Shown here: one piece after another, positions 26,396 to 35,203 of the stretch
How the letters are laid out: each line of letters opens with the position of its first letter
Numbering within the stretch: position 1 is the stretch's first letter
Assembly: GCA_021817985.1 (NCBI GenBank)
Contig: JAKAFK010000011.1
Location: 1-64,000, forward strand
Source of the DNA: Pseudomonadota bacterium
GTDB lineage: Bacteria; Pseudomonadota; Gammaproteobacteria; Burkholderiales; JAKAFK01
Reading direction: 5' to 3'
Length of the DNA: 64,000 bases
Translations under genes and position numbers: made by a program
The notes under the pieces: model-generated
What the model saw: only the letters and a program-made list of their open reading frames with translations
The model's database searches: none
Told to the model about the DNA's origin: nothing

Positions 26396-26620
26396 CTACT
26401 CCGGCGCGGTCGTGACAGTCGGACCATCCGCGCTCGTGGCGGTCGGTGCAGACGTCTGCATTGGCGCCTTGTCGGTCGGTCGCGCGACAACGCCGAGGCC
26501 CAGGAGGCGTTTCGCCTCCTCTTCCGCGAGCTTCACTTCCGCGCCGATCTTGTGCGCGATCTTGTCGACGACGAGCGTCCCGCGGCGCACGATCACCGCA
26601 ATGAGATTTTCCTTTGCCAT
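26396..26620 (-). CDS. Small head protein with Mu gpN-like N-terminal motif
   Basis: A 74-residue protein with LVVDKIAHKIGAEVKLAEEEAKRLL, a motif of short phage proteins (DUF7210/FluMu N-terminal type) found beside capsid genes. The C terminus is a flexible Thr/Ala/Pro tail. A 14-bp palindrome lies inside the coding sequence at 26447-26460. Exact role unknown. Confidence 0.6.
   Translation of the reverse strand: MAKENLIAVIVRRGTLVVDKIAHKIGAEVKLAEEEAKRLLGLGVVARPTDKAPMQTSAPTATSADGPTVTTAPE
26447..26460. repeat. 14-bp palindrome, second copy of the terL-gpW palindrome core
   Basis: TGCAGACGTCTGCA is fully palindromic and also forms the centre of the 22-bp palindrome at 32104-32125. This copy is inside a coding gene, so it is unlikely to be a terminator. 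Both copies are in the head gene cluster. Confidence 0.5.
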
Positions 26621-26663
26621 GTTCTGGCTCCTTTTCCTGTTAAACGGTGCTATGTCTCAACCG

Positions 26664-27848
26664 TTAGCTCACGACGGCCGCGCAAACGTTGGCCGACATG
26701 CTGGCGTTGACGCGGGAAGGGATGACGATCGGCGAGGACTGCATCAGCATGAACTGCTGCGCCGGGTCCTGTTCCACCCAGGTCTTCGGCGCATAGGGAA
26801 GCGCCGCGTAATTGAAGGTCGGATCCAGGATCTGGCCAAAGGCGCGGGTGCCCATCAGATCAGCACCAGACAGCACGACGGTCCCGTCCGTCATCATGGG
26901 CTGCTCGACGTTGTTGTCGTCGACATACCAGTCGTTGTAAACCCACAACCGGTACTGACCCCAGCGGCCCTTATACTGCGCGCCGCGCTGGATCTGGGCG
27001 CCCACGTCAATATCGTTCGCGCGGCCGCCGTTACCGGGGTACCAGATCGCCGCTTTGACCACCGGGTCGTCGAGGAAGTACCCCCATGGCGTCGTGGTGA
27101 ACACGATATCGGTGGCCACGCCGCCGCTGCTCTTGAGCATCTGGTGGCCCCATTGCTCGATGTCGGCGGACGGCGACACCCCGGCCTGCCCCCACTGCGA
27201 CGCGCCGGAAAGCGTGACGGTGAGGCTCGCGTCGCGGCCGAAGTCAACCAGCGTCGTCGGGAACCCCTCCCCTTCGACCGTGACGGTGCCGGTCATCAGC
27301 GCCTGCGCGGCCATCCATTCGAGCCGCCGATCGAGCATATCCACCTGGTCTTCCATTTCGAAGACCAGGTTGGCCATCATGCGCTCGGCGCCGGTCAGCT
27401 CGCCGCCGATTCGCTCGCCAATCTGGCGACGCACCGGTTTGCGCAGATCCGGGGCGCGCTTGTCTTTGATGTAGGCCGGCTTCAGCACGTTGGTCTGGTA
27501 CCGGCGCTGCTCGACGAGCTTGCCCTCGACCAAGGGGCTGACGAACGGCGACATCCGGCGCTTGCCGACATCCACGTCGATCGACACGTATTCGGTATCC
27601 GACGTGAGCACGTTCGGGAAAAATGTGTCCAGCAGGAATTTCTGCGCGCGCTTCAGATTCGGCACCAGCTGGATCAGCATATTGGTGTCGTAGACGAAGG
27701 TATTGTTGGGCGCCACCATTCCGATGCCGATGAGCGCAAGGCCTCCGGCGTGATGGTGGACAATGCCGAAATGGCCGAACAAGGCGAAGATCATGACCAG
27801 GATCCCGATAAACGCGATCTGGCCGGCGGCGTTGCTGAGGTATTTCAT
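26664..27848 (-). CDS. Major capsid protein, lambda gpE family, with unusual hydrophobic N terminus
   Basis: A 394-residue HK97-fold coat protein. The family part begins at FVYDTNMLIQLVPNLKRAQKFLLD and contains RRQIGERIGGELTGAERMM, ALMTGTVTVEG and the C-terminal SSPIVIPSRVNASM. The best ribosome site (TGGAG) serves the ATG at 27848, which adds about 43 residues with a membrane-like segment (IAFIGILVMIFALFGHFGIV) not expected in a capsid protein. An internal ATG at 27719 would give a normal start but has a poor ribosome site. An intrinsic terminator lies 27 bp upstream of the 27848 start. Confidence 0.9.
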   Translation of the reverse strand: MKYLSNAAGQIAFIGILVMIFALFGHFGIVHHHAGGLALIGIGMVAPNNTFVYDTNMLIQLVPNLKRAQKFLLDTFFPNVLTSDTEYVSIDVDVGKRRMSPFVSPLVEGKLVEQRRYQTNVLKPAYIKDKRAPDLRKPVRRQIGERIGGELTGAERMMANLVFEMEDQVDMLDRRLEWMAAQALMTGTVTVEGEGFPTTLVDFGRDASLTVTLSGASQWGQAGVSPSADIEQWGHQMLKSSGGVATDIVFTTTPWGYFLDDPVVKAAIWYPGNGGRANDIDVGAQIQRGAQYKGRWGQYRLWVYNDWYVDDNNVEQPMMTDGTVVLSGADLMGTRAFGQILDPTFNYAALPYAPKTWVEQDPAQQFMLMQSSPIVIPSRVNASMSANVCAAVVS

Positions 27849-27874
27849 CGTTGGCTCCAGAAGAATGGCCAAAT

Positions 27875-27897
27875 AAAAAACCCCGCTCGAAGCGGGG
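27875..27897 (-). terminator. Intrinsic terminator between decoration and capsid genes
   Basis: On the minus strand CCCCGCT-TCG-AGCGGGG is followed by six T residues (27875-27880). It lies 23 bp after the decoration-protein stop and just before the capsid start. Since no promoter fits in the gap, capsid expression must rely on readthrough, antitermination or RNA processing here. Confidence 0.88.
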
Positions 27898-27920
27898 CGC
27901 TAAGCGGGGTTTGCGGTGGA

Positions 27921-28610
27921 TTACGTCGGATCGGCCGCGCTCACGAACGACTTGAGGAAAATCGAGCGCGCGCGCAGCAGCGGCGTCAGCGCAGCAAGCG
28001 TCCAGCTCGCATCGAACGTGACCTTGTCCTGGTTGAATTCGCCGGTCAGATAGGCCGGGGCAACGACTGCGCCCCCGGAGGCATCAGCGTAATCGGCCAG
28101 GATCGCGGCGGGGACCTGCGAACCATCGGCTGCGGTGGCCACGCTTGCCACGAAATTGCCGGAACCGGCCGCCACCGTCACGGTGAATCCGTCGCCAGCC
28201 GTAAAGGCCGTGCCGCCAGCGGTAATCGTGAAGCCGATCCGGTCGTTATATGCGACGCCGGTCTCCCCGCCCGCGAGCTGCGCGCCGTCGGGCGCTTCGA
28301 CGGTGAAAGTGGTGGCGCCGGTCATGGTGATCACATATGCGCCCACGGCGGCATTCGCCTCGAGCGCAACGGCGGAAATCGTGCCGTTACCGGTATTGGC
28401 GCCACCGGCCGGCTTGCCGGCGACAGAAGCGGCCGCGCCCAAGGTCTGCTGGCCCAGGACGGTTCCGCGCTGGAGAGTGCCGGCGCCGAGCGTGATGTTC
28501 TCCGTAACGGGCATGAAGCGCCCGGCGAGCAGCTGATCGGGGAGGTACGTCTCGGCGTAGATACCCGGTTGCTGGGGGTTATCGCCGAGCGGGTTAATGA
28601 CGAGGGGCAT
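27921..28610 (-). CDS. Head decoration protein (lambda gpD-like)
   Basis: A 229-residue protein with the gpD pattern: NITLGAGTLQRGTVLGQ near the start and GAVVAPAYLTGEFNQDKVTF near the end, which frame the decoration fold. A Thr/Gly/Ala-rich insert of about 120 residues makes it twice the length of lambda gpD. It lies upstream of the capsid gene, as D precedes E in lambda. Confidence 0.88.
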   Translation of the reverse strand: MPLVINPLGDNPQQPGIYAETYLPDQLLAGRFMPVTENITLGAGTLQRGTVLGQQTLGAAASVAGKPAGGANTGNGTISAVALEANAAVGAYVITMTGATTFTVEAPDGAQLAGGETGVAYNDRIGFTITAGGTAFTAGDGFTVTVAAGSGNFVASVATAADGSQVPAAILADYADASGGAVVAPAYLTGEFNQDKVTFDASWTLAALTPLLRARSIFLKSFVSAADPT

Positions 28611-28652
28611 CGTTGTTCTCCTAAGAAAGTCAGAAACCGAAGATTCCGCAGC

Positions 28653-29249
28653 TTACCGGCCGCGCGCCTTGTCCGCTGCCGCAATCGCCGCGGCCGCAAA
28701 GGCCGCAGGGCTGCTCGGATCGGCTTGCGCCGCGGGCCCGGTTCCGGGATTGGGCAGCGGGCCGAGCGCGGCCATGCGTTCGGCCAGCCCTCCTCGCTTG
28801 CCGTCCAGTCTCCCCGCGTTCAATGCTGAGATCGCCTGCGCGGCGCTCATGTTGGTGTCGAACGCGAATACGCCGGCTTGATTCACGCACCCGTTCTTGA
28901 TGCCGTGCGCGACGATCCGCGCGCATCGGGCGCGCTCGGAACGACGTGCCGCCTTTTCCTTCTCGCCCTCCTCCTTGTCTTCTTTGTTGACGCCGTCGAG
29001 GTCCGAATCATCATCGTCGTCCTCTTCTTCGTCCATCGCTTCCATGCGTTTGGCGTAATCCTCGTCGGATTCGTCATCGCGCTGCTTGCGTTCGGGATCG
29101 GCCTCGGCCTTCTTTTGCCATTCGTCGCGCTTGGCCTCCTTTTCTTCGCGCTCCTTGCGCTCCTCTTCAGTTTCGTCGGATTCGGCGCGGATGCCAAGCA
29201 GATGGGCGAATGGCACCGTCGCAGCCAGCCGTTTGGACAGCTTGCTCAT
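28653..29249 (-). CDS. Acidic scaffold-candidate protein
   Basis: A 198-residue, extremely charged protein. Residues about 25-105 are almost all Glu, Asp, Lys and Arg, with an acidic EEEDDDDDSDLDG stretch, and the C terminus is Ala/Pro-rich with GVFAFDTNMSAAQAISALNAG. The place after the S49 protease and before the decoration and capsid genes is where lambda encodes Nu3 scaffold. I infer a scaffold or protease co-factor, not from homology. Confidence 0.55.
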   Translation of the reverse strand: MSKLSKRLAATVPFAHLLGIRAESDETEEERKEREEKEAKRDEWQKKAEADPERKQRDDESDEDYAKRMEAMDEEEDDDDDSDLDGVNKEDKEEGEKEKAARRSERARCARIVAHGIKNGCVNQAGVFAFDTNMSAAQAISALNAGRLDGKRGGLAERMAALGPLPNPGTGPAAQADPSSPAAFAAAAIAAADKARGR

Positions 29250-29275
29250 ACGGATCTACTCCTAATGACAGTGGA

Positions 29276-30154
29276 TCAGCCCAGCGCTTGAAGCAGGGCG
29301 AGGAAAGCGGCGTCGGGGGCCATGACCTCATCGGCCAGGCCCAGCTCGACGCCGGACGCGCCCAGGTAGGTGGCTGCCTGGGTATCCCGGACCTTGGCGG
29401 CCGGAAGTGCTCGGTTGCGGGCGACTGTCTCGACGAACAGCTCGCCCATGGTGTCAATGTCGGCCTGGAAACGCTCGAGCGCCTCCGGCGACAGCGGAAA
29501 TTCAGGGGCGCCGTCGGCCTTGCGCTCGCCGTAATTGATGACCGTGACGGTAATGCCGGCAGCCGACAAGGCCTGGGACAGATCCACGTGCATCGCAATT
29601 ACGCCAATCGATCCGGTGCCCCCGGTCCGTGGCACGACGATCCGGTCGGCGGCCGATGCAATCGCGTAGCCGGCCGAATAGGCGGACTCGTCGAGGATCG
29701 ACCAGATGGGCTTTTGGCCGCGCGCCTGGTGAATGGTGTCGACCAGGTCGAAGCAGCCGGCCACCTCGCCGCCGGGAGAATCGATGTCGAGCGCGATGGC
29801 GCCCACCTCCGGATCGGACAGGGCGGTCAGGAAGTTCTGGCGAATCCCGTCGTAGCCGGTCATGCCCGACCATGGGCGCAGCGTGCCCAGCTTCTGCACG
29901 AGCGTGCCCTGCACCTGGATGACCGCAACGCCCTCGACGAGGTCGTACCCAGCGCGGGGATTGCGGCCAGATGCCGAGAAATCCTCATCGCCGTCATTCC
30001 AGCCGGCCATGGGCGTGACGGCATTGCCATCAAGCCGCATGATGCGGCTGACTCCGAGACGCTCGGACAGCGCCGCCATCACGACTTCGGCCTTCCTCGG
30101 ATGGATCGCCAGGGGCACATTGAAGAGCCTCTGGGCCAAATGCGGAAAGTTCAT
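29276..30154 (-). CDS. S49 (SppA-type) prohead protease, lambda gpC-like
   Basis: A 292-residue serine protease of family S49. It has a beta-strand entry GVAVIQVQGTLVQK, ALDIDSPGGEVAGCFDL, and the nucleophile motif DESAYSAGYAIASAADRI, with TGSIGVI following. It matures the prohead by cutting scaffold and portal. It overlaps the portal gene by 4 bp, as C follows B in lambda. Confidence 0.93.
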   Translation of the reverse strand: MNFPHLAQRLFNVPLAIHPRKAEVVMAALSERLGVSRIMRLDGNAVTPMAGWNDGDEDFSASGRNPRAGYDLVEGVAVIQVQGTLVQKLGTLRPWSGMTGYDGIRQNFLTALSDPEVGAIALDIDSPGGEVAGCFDLVDTIHQARGQKPIWSILDESAYSAGYAIASAADRIVVPRTGGTGSIGVIAMHVDLSQALSAAGITVTVINYGERKADGAPEFPLSPEALERFQADIDTMGELFVETVARNRALPAAKVRDTQAATYLGASGVELGLADEVMAPDAAFLALLQALG

Positions 30155-31791
30155 TCCTCCTCCGGATCCTGCACGGTCTGGCGCGACGGCATGCCGCCGA
30201 GATTCGCCCAGGTGGGCGGCTCAAGGCCGCGCTCGCGGAAAGCCTTCACCTCGCGGGCGCGCTGATCGAGCACGTCCTCGTAATCCTCGCCGGCATTCTC
30301 GGCGCATTCGTTTTCGAGCGTCGAAAGTCCGGCGTCCATTCCGAGGATGGCCCCTTCCTTCTCCTTGGTCGGGTCGATCCAGCCGCGCCCGGGTCCCATC
30401 CAGCGTGCGCGGCTGTATGCGGCGCGCGCCTCGATGAAGCTCGGCGCATTCGCCGGCAGAGGAAAGTCCTCGCGGTCGAATGCCTCTTCCATCCACGCCG
30501 CAGCGACAGGCTGCGCGAAATTCTGGGCGAACTCTTCGCGCCGACGCGCGAGAGTCTTCCAGGCCTCCAGGAGCGCGCCGCGAGCCGACGAATAATTCAC
30601 ATCGCTCCAGTCATTGCTGACCTGCTGCGCGGAGAGCCCCATGCCGCTCGCCACATTACGCAGCACGGCGGACTCGAAATCCTTGAAGTTCGCCGCCGGC
30701 CGCGTCGCGTTGACGGTGTTGATGCGCTCGCCGGGGAACAGGATCGGCATGCGCGCATCGCCCAACATGATCTTGCGTTCGTCGTGGAAGCTCGAGCGAA
30801 GCTGTTGGTACTGGTTGATTTCTGCGCTGTCCCCAAGCGCGGATTGCACAAGCTCCGGATCGAAAGGGCTTTCGATGTAAGAGGCGAAGATGGCGTTGAC
30901 GATCGCCGCATCGAGCTCGGTCGCGTCATATTTGACAAGCATCTTCAGGCGCTGGACGACGGGTGTCAGGATCCCGGCGCCCCCCCGATGCTGCCCCGCG
31001 CGTTCCACTTCGAAATCGTGCACGACAATCGGGCGCCCCCACTCGGTCTCGCGGGGGATGTATTCCCAGGTCATGGCCTGGGCAGCTGCCCACCAGTCGC
31101 CGATATGCGCCTTCCGGATCCAATAGCCGATCGCGGCGCCATATTCGTCGACCTGGACGCCCCCGCGGAAGGCCTGCTGATCGAATTGCTGATACGGGTT
31201 CGAAAGCCGGTCCGGATCGATCAGCTGCAGCACCGTCGCATATTGTGCCCGCCCCTCCCCCATGCGCTCCGGCATCCAGCGGAGGATCGCGAGCGCGTCG
31301 CCGTCGACCAGCTTATGCCGAAACGCCAGGCGCATGAGCTGGGAAATGCTCAAATGCCGCTGCGCGTCGCACCAGCGCCCGGGATCGTTCGCCCATCGGC
31401 GCCACGCGGATTGAACGGCGCGCCCGAATTCCTCCGCCCAGGTGGCATCGAACGCGCGATTTCCGCTGATCTGCGCGAGGGCCCGATAGTCCGGCTTGAA
31501 GATCGGACGGAAATTCGCGCCGATGGCATTGTCGAGCGTCCTGGTAACGCTGCCGGCCGCCCATCCATCATTGCGCACCAGGTCACGCACGCGCGAGACG
31601 ATGCGATCGCGATACAGGTTAAGCTGGGCGTCAGGGCTCCACAGGTACGGGCGCCATGCCGCCGTGCGGCCATCGAAAATGTCAGCTGCGTCATAAGGCG
31701 AAATCCCGCTGCCAGCGAGCATCGACGGCTTCGAGCGCCCAGGAGTGATCGCGCGGCCGTCGGGGCCAAGAATTTGCACCGGGTTGTCCAT
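30151..31791 (-). CDS. Portal protein, lambda gpB family
   Basis: A 546-residue dodecameric portal. Characteristic blocks are DRIVSRVRDLVRNDGWAAGS, LVDGDALAILRWMPER, PRETEWGRPIVVHDFEVERAGQ, RGGAGILTPVVQRLK and LSAQQVSNDWSDVNYSSAR. It forms the head vertex through which DNA enters. Its ATG overlaps the gpW stop. The length fits lambda gpB (533). Confidence 0.95.
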   Translation of the reverse strand: MDNPVQILGPDGRAITPGRSKPSMLAGSGISPYDAADIFDGRTAAWRPYLWSPDAQLNLYRDRIVSRVRDLVRNDGWAAGSVTRTLDNAIGANFRPIFKPDYRALAQISGNRAFDATWAEEFGRAVQSAWRRWANDPGRWCDAQRHLSISQLMRLAFRHKLVDGDALAILRWMPERMGEGRAQYATVLQLIDPDRLSNPYQQFDQQAFRGGVQVDEYGAAIGYWIRKAHIGDWWAAAQAMTWEYIPRETEWGRPIVVHDFEVERAGQHRGGAGILTPVVQRLKMLVKYDATELDAAIVNAIFASYIESPFDPELVQSALGDSAEINQYQQLRSSFHDERKIMLGDARMPILFPGERINTVNATRPAANFKDFESAVLRNVASGMGLSAQQVSNDWSDVNYSSARGALLEAWKTLARRREEFAQNFAQPVAAAWMEEAFDREDFPLPANAPSFIEARAAYSRARWMGPGRGWIDPTKEKEGAILGMDAGLSTLENECAENAGEDYEDVLDQRAREVKAFRERGLEPPTWANLGGMPSRQTVQDPEEE

Positions 31792-32054
31792 CAGCGATAG
31801 ATGAAGCGAATTGGCCGGCGCGGACGGGTGACTATGCCGAGCTGTGCCTGCAGCTGCTTGATCAGCGCGACCACGCGCGGCAGGTCCGTCTGCGTATACG
31901 TCACGGATTTCGCGCCGTCGCCTTGCGTGTACGAGGCGGTCACCACTTTCACCCCGGACGAAAGATCGAGATAGGCCTGCTGCGCGGCCGACAATGCCGC
32001 CTGCAACTGCGCCGTGCTCATGCCGGCGAAGATGCTGGTGGTCGTGTTGTACAT
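31791..32054 (-). CDS. gpW-family head-tail joining protein
   Basis: An 87-residue protein with STAQLQAALSAAQQAYLDLSSG and a YTQTDLPRVVALIKQLQAQLG helix, the gpW pattern. gpW plugs the portal after packaging in lambda. It sits between the large terminase and portal genes, the same order as A-W-B in lambda. Confidence 0.88.
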   Translation of the reverse strand: MYNTTTSIFAGMSTAQLQAALSAAQQAYLDLSSGVKVVTASYTQGDGAKSVTYTQTDLPRVVALIKQLQAQLGIVTRPRRPIRFIYR

Positions 32055-32103
32055 GGCGCAGTTGCCCTTATCTTGAATGGGTCGAAATATGCATTGCCGA
32101 TTT

Positions 32104-32125
32104 CCAGTGCAGACGTCTGCACTGG
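32104..32125. repeat. Perfect 22-bp palindrome between terL and gpW
   Basis: CCAGTGCAGAC is followed directly by its reverse complement GTCTGCACTGG. It lies 11 bp outside the terL stop and 50 bp before the gpW start. No T-run follows, so it is not a standard terminator. Its central 14 bp recur at 26447-26460. It could bind a dimeric protein or act in RNA processing. Confidence 0.7.
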
Positions 32126-32135
32126 CTCTGGGGTG

Positions 32136-35100
32136 TCACGCGAGCTTAGAGATCAGCTTGCCTGCCGACGGTCTTCCGCTGCCCGGGGCAATTTGCGGCG
32201 CCGGCGTTGACTTGGGCGGCACTGGAGCGGGCTGCGCCGGCGCGGCGAACAAGTCGCCGTTGGCCGGATCGAGCGCGCGCTCGATCTCGGTCCATTTGGC
32301 ATCCGACCATAAATGCAGCCGCAGCGCCGGATGCATGGACGCGGCCGTCGCATACACAGCAGTGTCCAGCGCCTCGTTGCGCACGCGCTGCTTGATCCAG
32401 CGGCGCTTGTGCGGGTCGTAGATCTCGGCCGTCAGCTGGGCGTAGTATTCATCCGGCAACGCGTCGGAAAATCGCTCCTGGCGCTCGGTCGCGAGCGCAT
32501 GCTTGCCGTCCGCCGACAGCCGGGCGAATAGCCGCTCCTTCGCGGAATCGACGCCGACCGGCCACATCGAGGCGCCCCCTTTGTGCGTCACGCCGTTGCG
32601 CCGCAGATCGACTTTGCTGGGCTTCGCGATGACCTGGCGGGCCGTCGTGACGCCCTTGACCGCGAACCACCCACGCCGCTCATGCCTGCGGGTAAAGGCC
32701 AGCACGTCGTCCGTGAGGTAGCCCGCATCGATCGCCGCCCGGCTAATGCGCACCGGCAGCCCTGCGGCGTTGATGCACGGCTCGGTGAGGTAGGCCTCGA
32801 GCTCGTCCCATACGGCGCCCTGCGTCGGATCGCCCGGCAGCTCCAGCCAGTCGATCGTCCAGCATGTCCCGCTTCTCCCCCACCCGCGAACCTGTACCGC
32901 CAGGCGATCCTTCTGGACGTCGATGCCAGCGGTGAGCACCAGGCATCCGCGCGGAAGGGTCCGAAGCGCATAGGGCTCGCCGCGATGCTTCAGTTCCTCC
33001 CAGTCGAGCTTCTCCTCGGGATCCGCGCTGCATTCGCCCAGTCGCACGTTCTGGAACACCTTGAACTGCAGCGGGTCGCGCTTCTTTTTTTCGAACTCGG
33101 ACGCGAGCTCGACCCAGGTCAGGCCGAGGCCTGGCGGCGTATATAGTCCGCTGATGTGGAATCCGAGCACCGCGCGGTCTGGAAACGCCGCCACCCACTC
33201 GCCGGCGGCGAGCATGGCGCCTTTATAGGACTCTTCGATCAGCATCCCGCAGTGCTCGCAGGCATATTTCGCCTCGAGGGGCTTTCCTTCCGGCCAGCGC
33301 AGATTATCCCATTGCAGATGCTGTTTCTCCCCGCAATGCGGGCACGGGACGTGATAGCGCTGCTGATTGCTCGCCGTCCATTCCCTATTGATGCGGCTCA
33401 ATGATTCAATGGTCGGCGTGCTGGACAGAAAAATCTTGCGCCGCACGAAGGTGGTGGTCCGGGCCTCCGCGATGGAGACGGGATCCCCTTCGTCATCCAG
33501 GTCCGTCGGGTAGCGGTCCACCTCGTCGAGAAACAGGTAGCGGATCGGCATCGACGCCAGGTCGGCGCTACTATTCGCGCCGCCGATCCGGAGGAGTCCA
33601 CCCGGAAATTCCTTGAGACGCGTCGTATTGCCGCTGTCTCGGCTGCGCGAGGGCATCACCCGGGCGCGCAGCGCGGGAGTCGCATCGATCATCGCCTGGA
33701 GGCGCTGCTTGCTCCATAGCTCGCCGGTATCGACGGTCGGCTGCACGCACAACATGGGAACAGCCTGGGTGGCCATCACATGGCCCGCCCAATTAAGACC
33801 CGCTTCCGTATTATGGGTTGGCACCATTGCTCGACCCGCGAGAAAAAGGTGCCTCGGGTTATCCACAAGAATACATCGAGTGGGAACGCTGGGGACATGG
33901 CGCACGTCAACGATACGTCGCCGCGTTGTCTCGCTGACACGCTTGCCCTCTCGCGACGGCAGACGGGCGGCCTTCCGCTTCAGCCGGAAGATCGGCACGT
34001 CGCTATAGCATACAAAGCTGACGCGATAGGCGCAGGACGATGTCGCGCGGTAGACGCTCGGTTTGAGGCCGAGTGACCATGCTAACTCGAGAAATCCGTC
34101 GCGCAGAGATGCGGAAGCAGTGCAGAACTCGGCGCGTTTCCCCGTCACGTCGATGTAGCCGTCCGTATCCATTAGCCCCTGCATTAGCGCCAGGCGCTGC
34201 TGGATAGATCCACGAAGGAACATCTGCGGGATGTGTTTGTTTCCCAGCACTCCGATGGATGCGAGCAGCTCGGAGAATCGCTTTGGCCTGTCGAGGATCG
34301 GCGAGAGCGGGCGCCCACTGGCAAATTTCATCGAGTGCTCAGACGCGCACTTCCTGCACATTCCGCGAGGCGACCGGCCGACGCTCTCGGTGTCATGCCC
34401 GCGAATGCAATAGCGCGCGCCCTTTTCCTTCGGGTCAATCATCGCGTTCCACACGTGATCGGTCCTGAAATCGATCCGGCGAGTGATCACGGTATGGCCG
34501 GCTGCGCGGATATATCCGGCAATTTCCTCCAGATCGTGGACATGCCCAGTGATCTGCGCACTGACCGAATTCCCGTCGCCCAGCCATGCACCGAGCGAAT
34601 AAGGGTCGACCGGCAGGTGCAGATCCGGCAGGTCCAGCTTCTTCGCCAGGTCGATTGCATAGCGATTTCTACGTCCATGCTTGAACGTCGAAGCGATCTC
34701 CCGCGTAGTGAGTATCTTGATCCCCCGCTTCACACCGGGGCAGTCGTCGACCTCCCATAGGTGTTCCGCGTCGGCGACCAGGCTCGTTCCGTCGCTGAAG
34801 ACCACCTCGAAGCAATCGTGTCCATGAAAAACTTCGGAGACACCCACCACATTCGTGGGCTTTCCGCATGCGTCGAATATCACGTCCCCGACGCGTAGGG
34901 CACCCATGGTGGACCACCCTGACGGAGTGGCAATCGGCGTGTCGACAGCAAGTGCCTTTCCGACCTGCGCCGACGCCATGAACACGATGCGCTGAGCCGG
35001 ATGGTGCGGCGAGAGCGCATCCATAATCGCTCGGAGATAGGGCGTCCTGGATGTACGCCAGCGCCCAGGCTCGGCAGCGCCTTTGCTGGGCAACACGCGC

Positions 35101-35201
35101 TCCGCGTCGGCCCATTCGGACACGGAAATGCGAGGAGGCGTCTTCAGCGCATCTGCGGCGCTTTCGAATACGACCAGGAGGCCGTCGCGAAGATCCTCCA
35201 T
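32136..35201 (-). CDS. Terminase large subunit, lambda gpA family, interrupted by an intein
   Basis: The 1021-residue precursor is a gpA-type packaging ATPase-nuclease with a 382-residue intein in the N-terminal ATPase Walker A region. The exteins join as MASAQVGK + TEAGLNWAGH, giving a 639-residue terminase close to lambda gpA (641). Other blocks are LDEVDRYPTDLDDEGDPVSIAEART, CPHCGEKQHLQWDNLRW and the nuclease-domain GIDVQKDRLAVQVRGWG. The ATG at 35201 (MEDLRDGLLVVF) starts 2 bp after the small-subunit stop. Splicing is needed for function, because the insert splits the P-loop. Confidence 0.96.
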   Translation of the reverse strand: MEDLRDGLLVVFESAADALKTPPRISVSEWADAERVLPSKGAAEPGRWRTSRTPYLRAIMDALSPHHPAQRIVFMASAQVGKALAVDTPIATPSGWSTMGALRVGDVIFDACGKPTNVVGVSEVFHGHDCFEVVFSDGTSLVADAEHLWEVDDCPGVKRGIKILTTREIASTFKHGRRNRYAIDLAKKLDLPDLHLPVDPYSLGAWLGDGNSVSAQITGHVHDLEEIAGYIRAAGHTVITRRIDFRTDHVWNAMIDPKEKGARYCIRGHDTESVGRSPRGMCRKCASEHSMKFASGRPLSPILDRPKRFSELLASIGVLGNKHIPQMFLRGSIQQRLALMQGLMDTDGYIDVTGKRAEFCTASASLRDGFLELAWSLGLKPSVYRATSSCAYRVSFVCYSDVPIFRLKRKAARLPSREGKRVSETTRRRIVDVRHVPSVPTRCILVDNPRHLFLAGRAMVPTHNTEAGLNWAGHVMATQAVPMLCVQPTVDTGELWSKQRLQAMIDATPALRARVMPSRSRDSGNTTRLKEFPGGLLRIGGANSSADLASMPIRYLFLDEVDRYPTDLDDEGDPVSIAEARTTTFVRRKIFLSSTPTIESLSRINREWTASNQQRYHVPCPHCGEKQHLQWDNLRWPEGKPLEAKYACEHCGMLIEESYKGAMLAAGEWVAAFPDRAVLGFHISGLYTPPGLGLTWVELASEFEKKKRDPLQFKVFQNVRLGECSADPEEKLDWEELKHRGEPYALRTLPRGCLVLTAGIDVQKDRLAVQVRGWGRSGTCWTIDWLELPGDPTQGAVWDELEAYLTEPCINAAGLPVRISRAAIDAGYLTDDVLAFTRRHERRGWFAVKGVTTARQVIAKPSKVDLRRNGVTHKGGASMWPVGVDSAKERLFARLSADGKHALATERQERFSDALPDEYYAQLTAEIYDPHKRRWIKQRVRNEALDTAVYATAASMHPALRLHLWSDAKWTEIERALDPANGDLFAAPAQPAPVPPKSTPAPQIAPGSGRPSAGKLISKLA
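33810..34955 (-). other. Class 3 intein with LAGLIDADG homing endonuclease in terL
   Basis: The intein begins with Ala (ALAVDTPIATPSGW) instead of Cys/Ser and ends VPTHN before Thr+1. It has the class 3 Trp-Cys-Thr set: His65-Leu-Trp67 in block B, Cys361 in block F (TRCILVDNP) and Thr at +1. Terminal Asn382 follows a His. A LAGLIDADG endonuclease is embedded, with motifs LGAWLGDGN (about 121-128) and ALMQGLMDTDGYID (about 256-269), plus a Cys-rich finger between them (Cys183, Cys200, Cys203). Both endonuclease acidic residues are present, so homing may be active. Confidence 0.95.
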
Positions 35202-35203
35202 CC

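Noticed and set aside
33810-34955. A free-standing LAGLIDADG homing endonuclease gene
   Set aside because: The motifs are in frame inside terL, with intein splicing blocks at both borders, so it is part of the intein.
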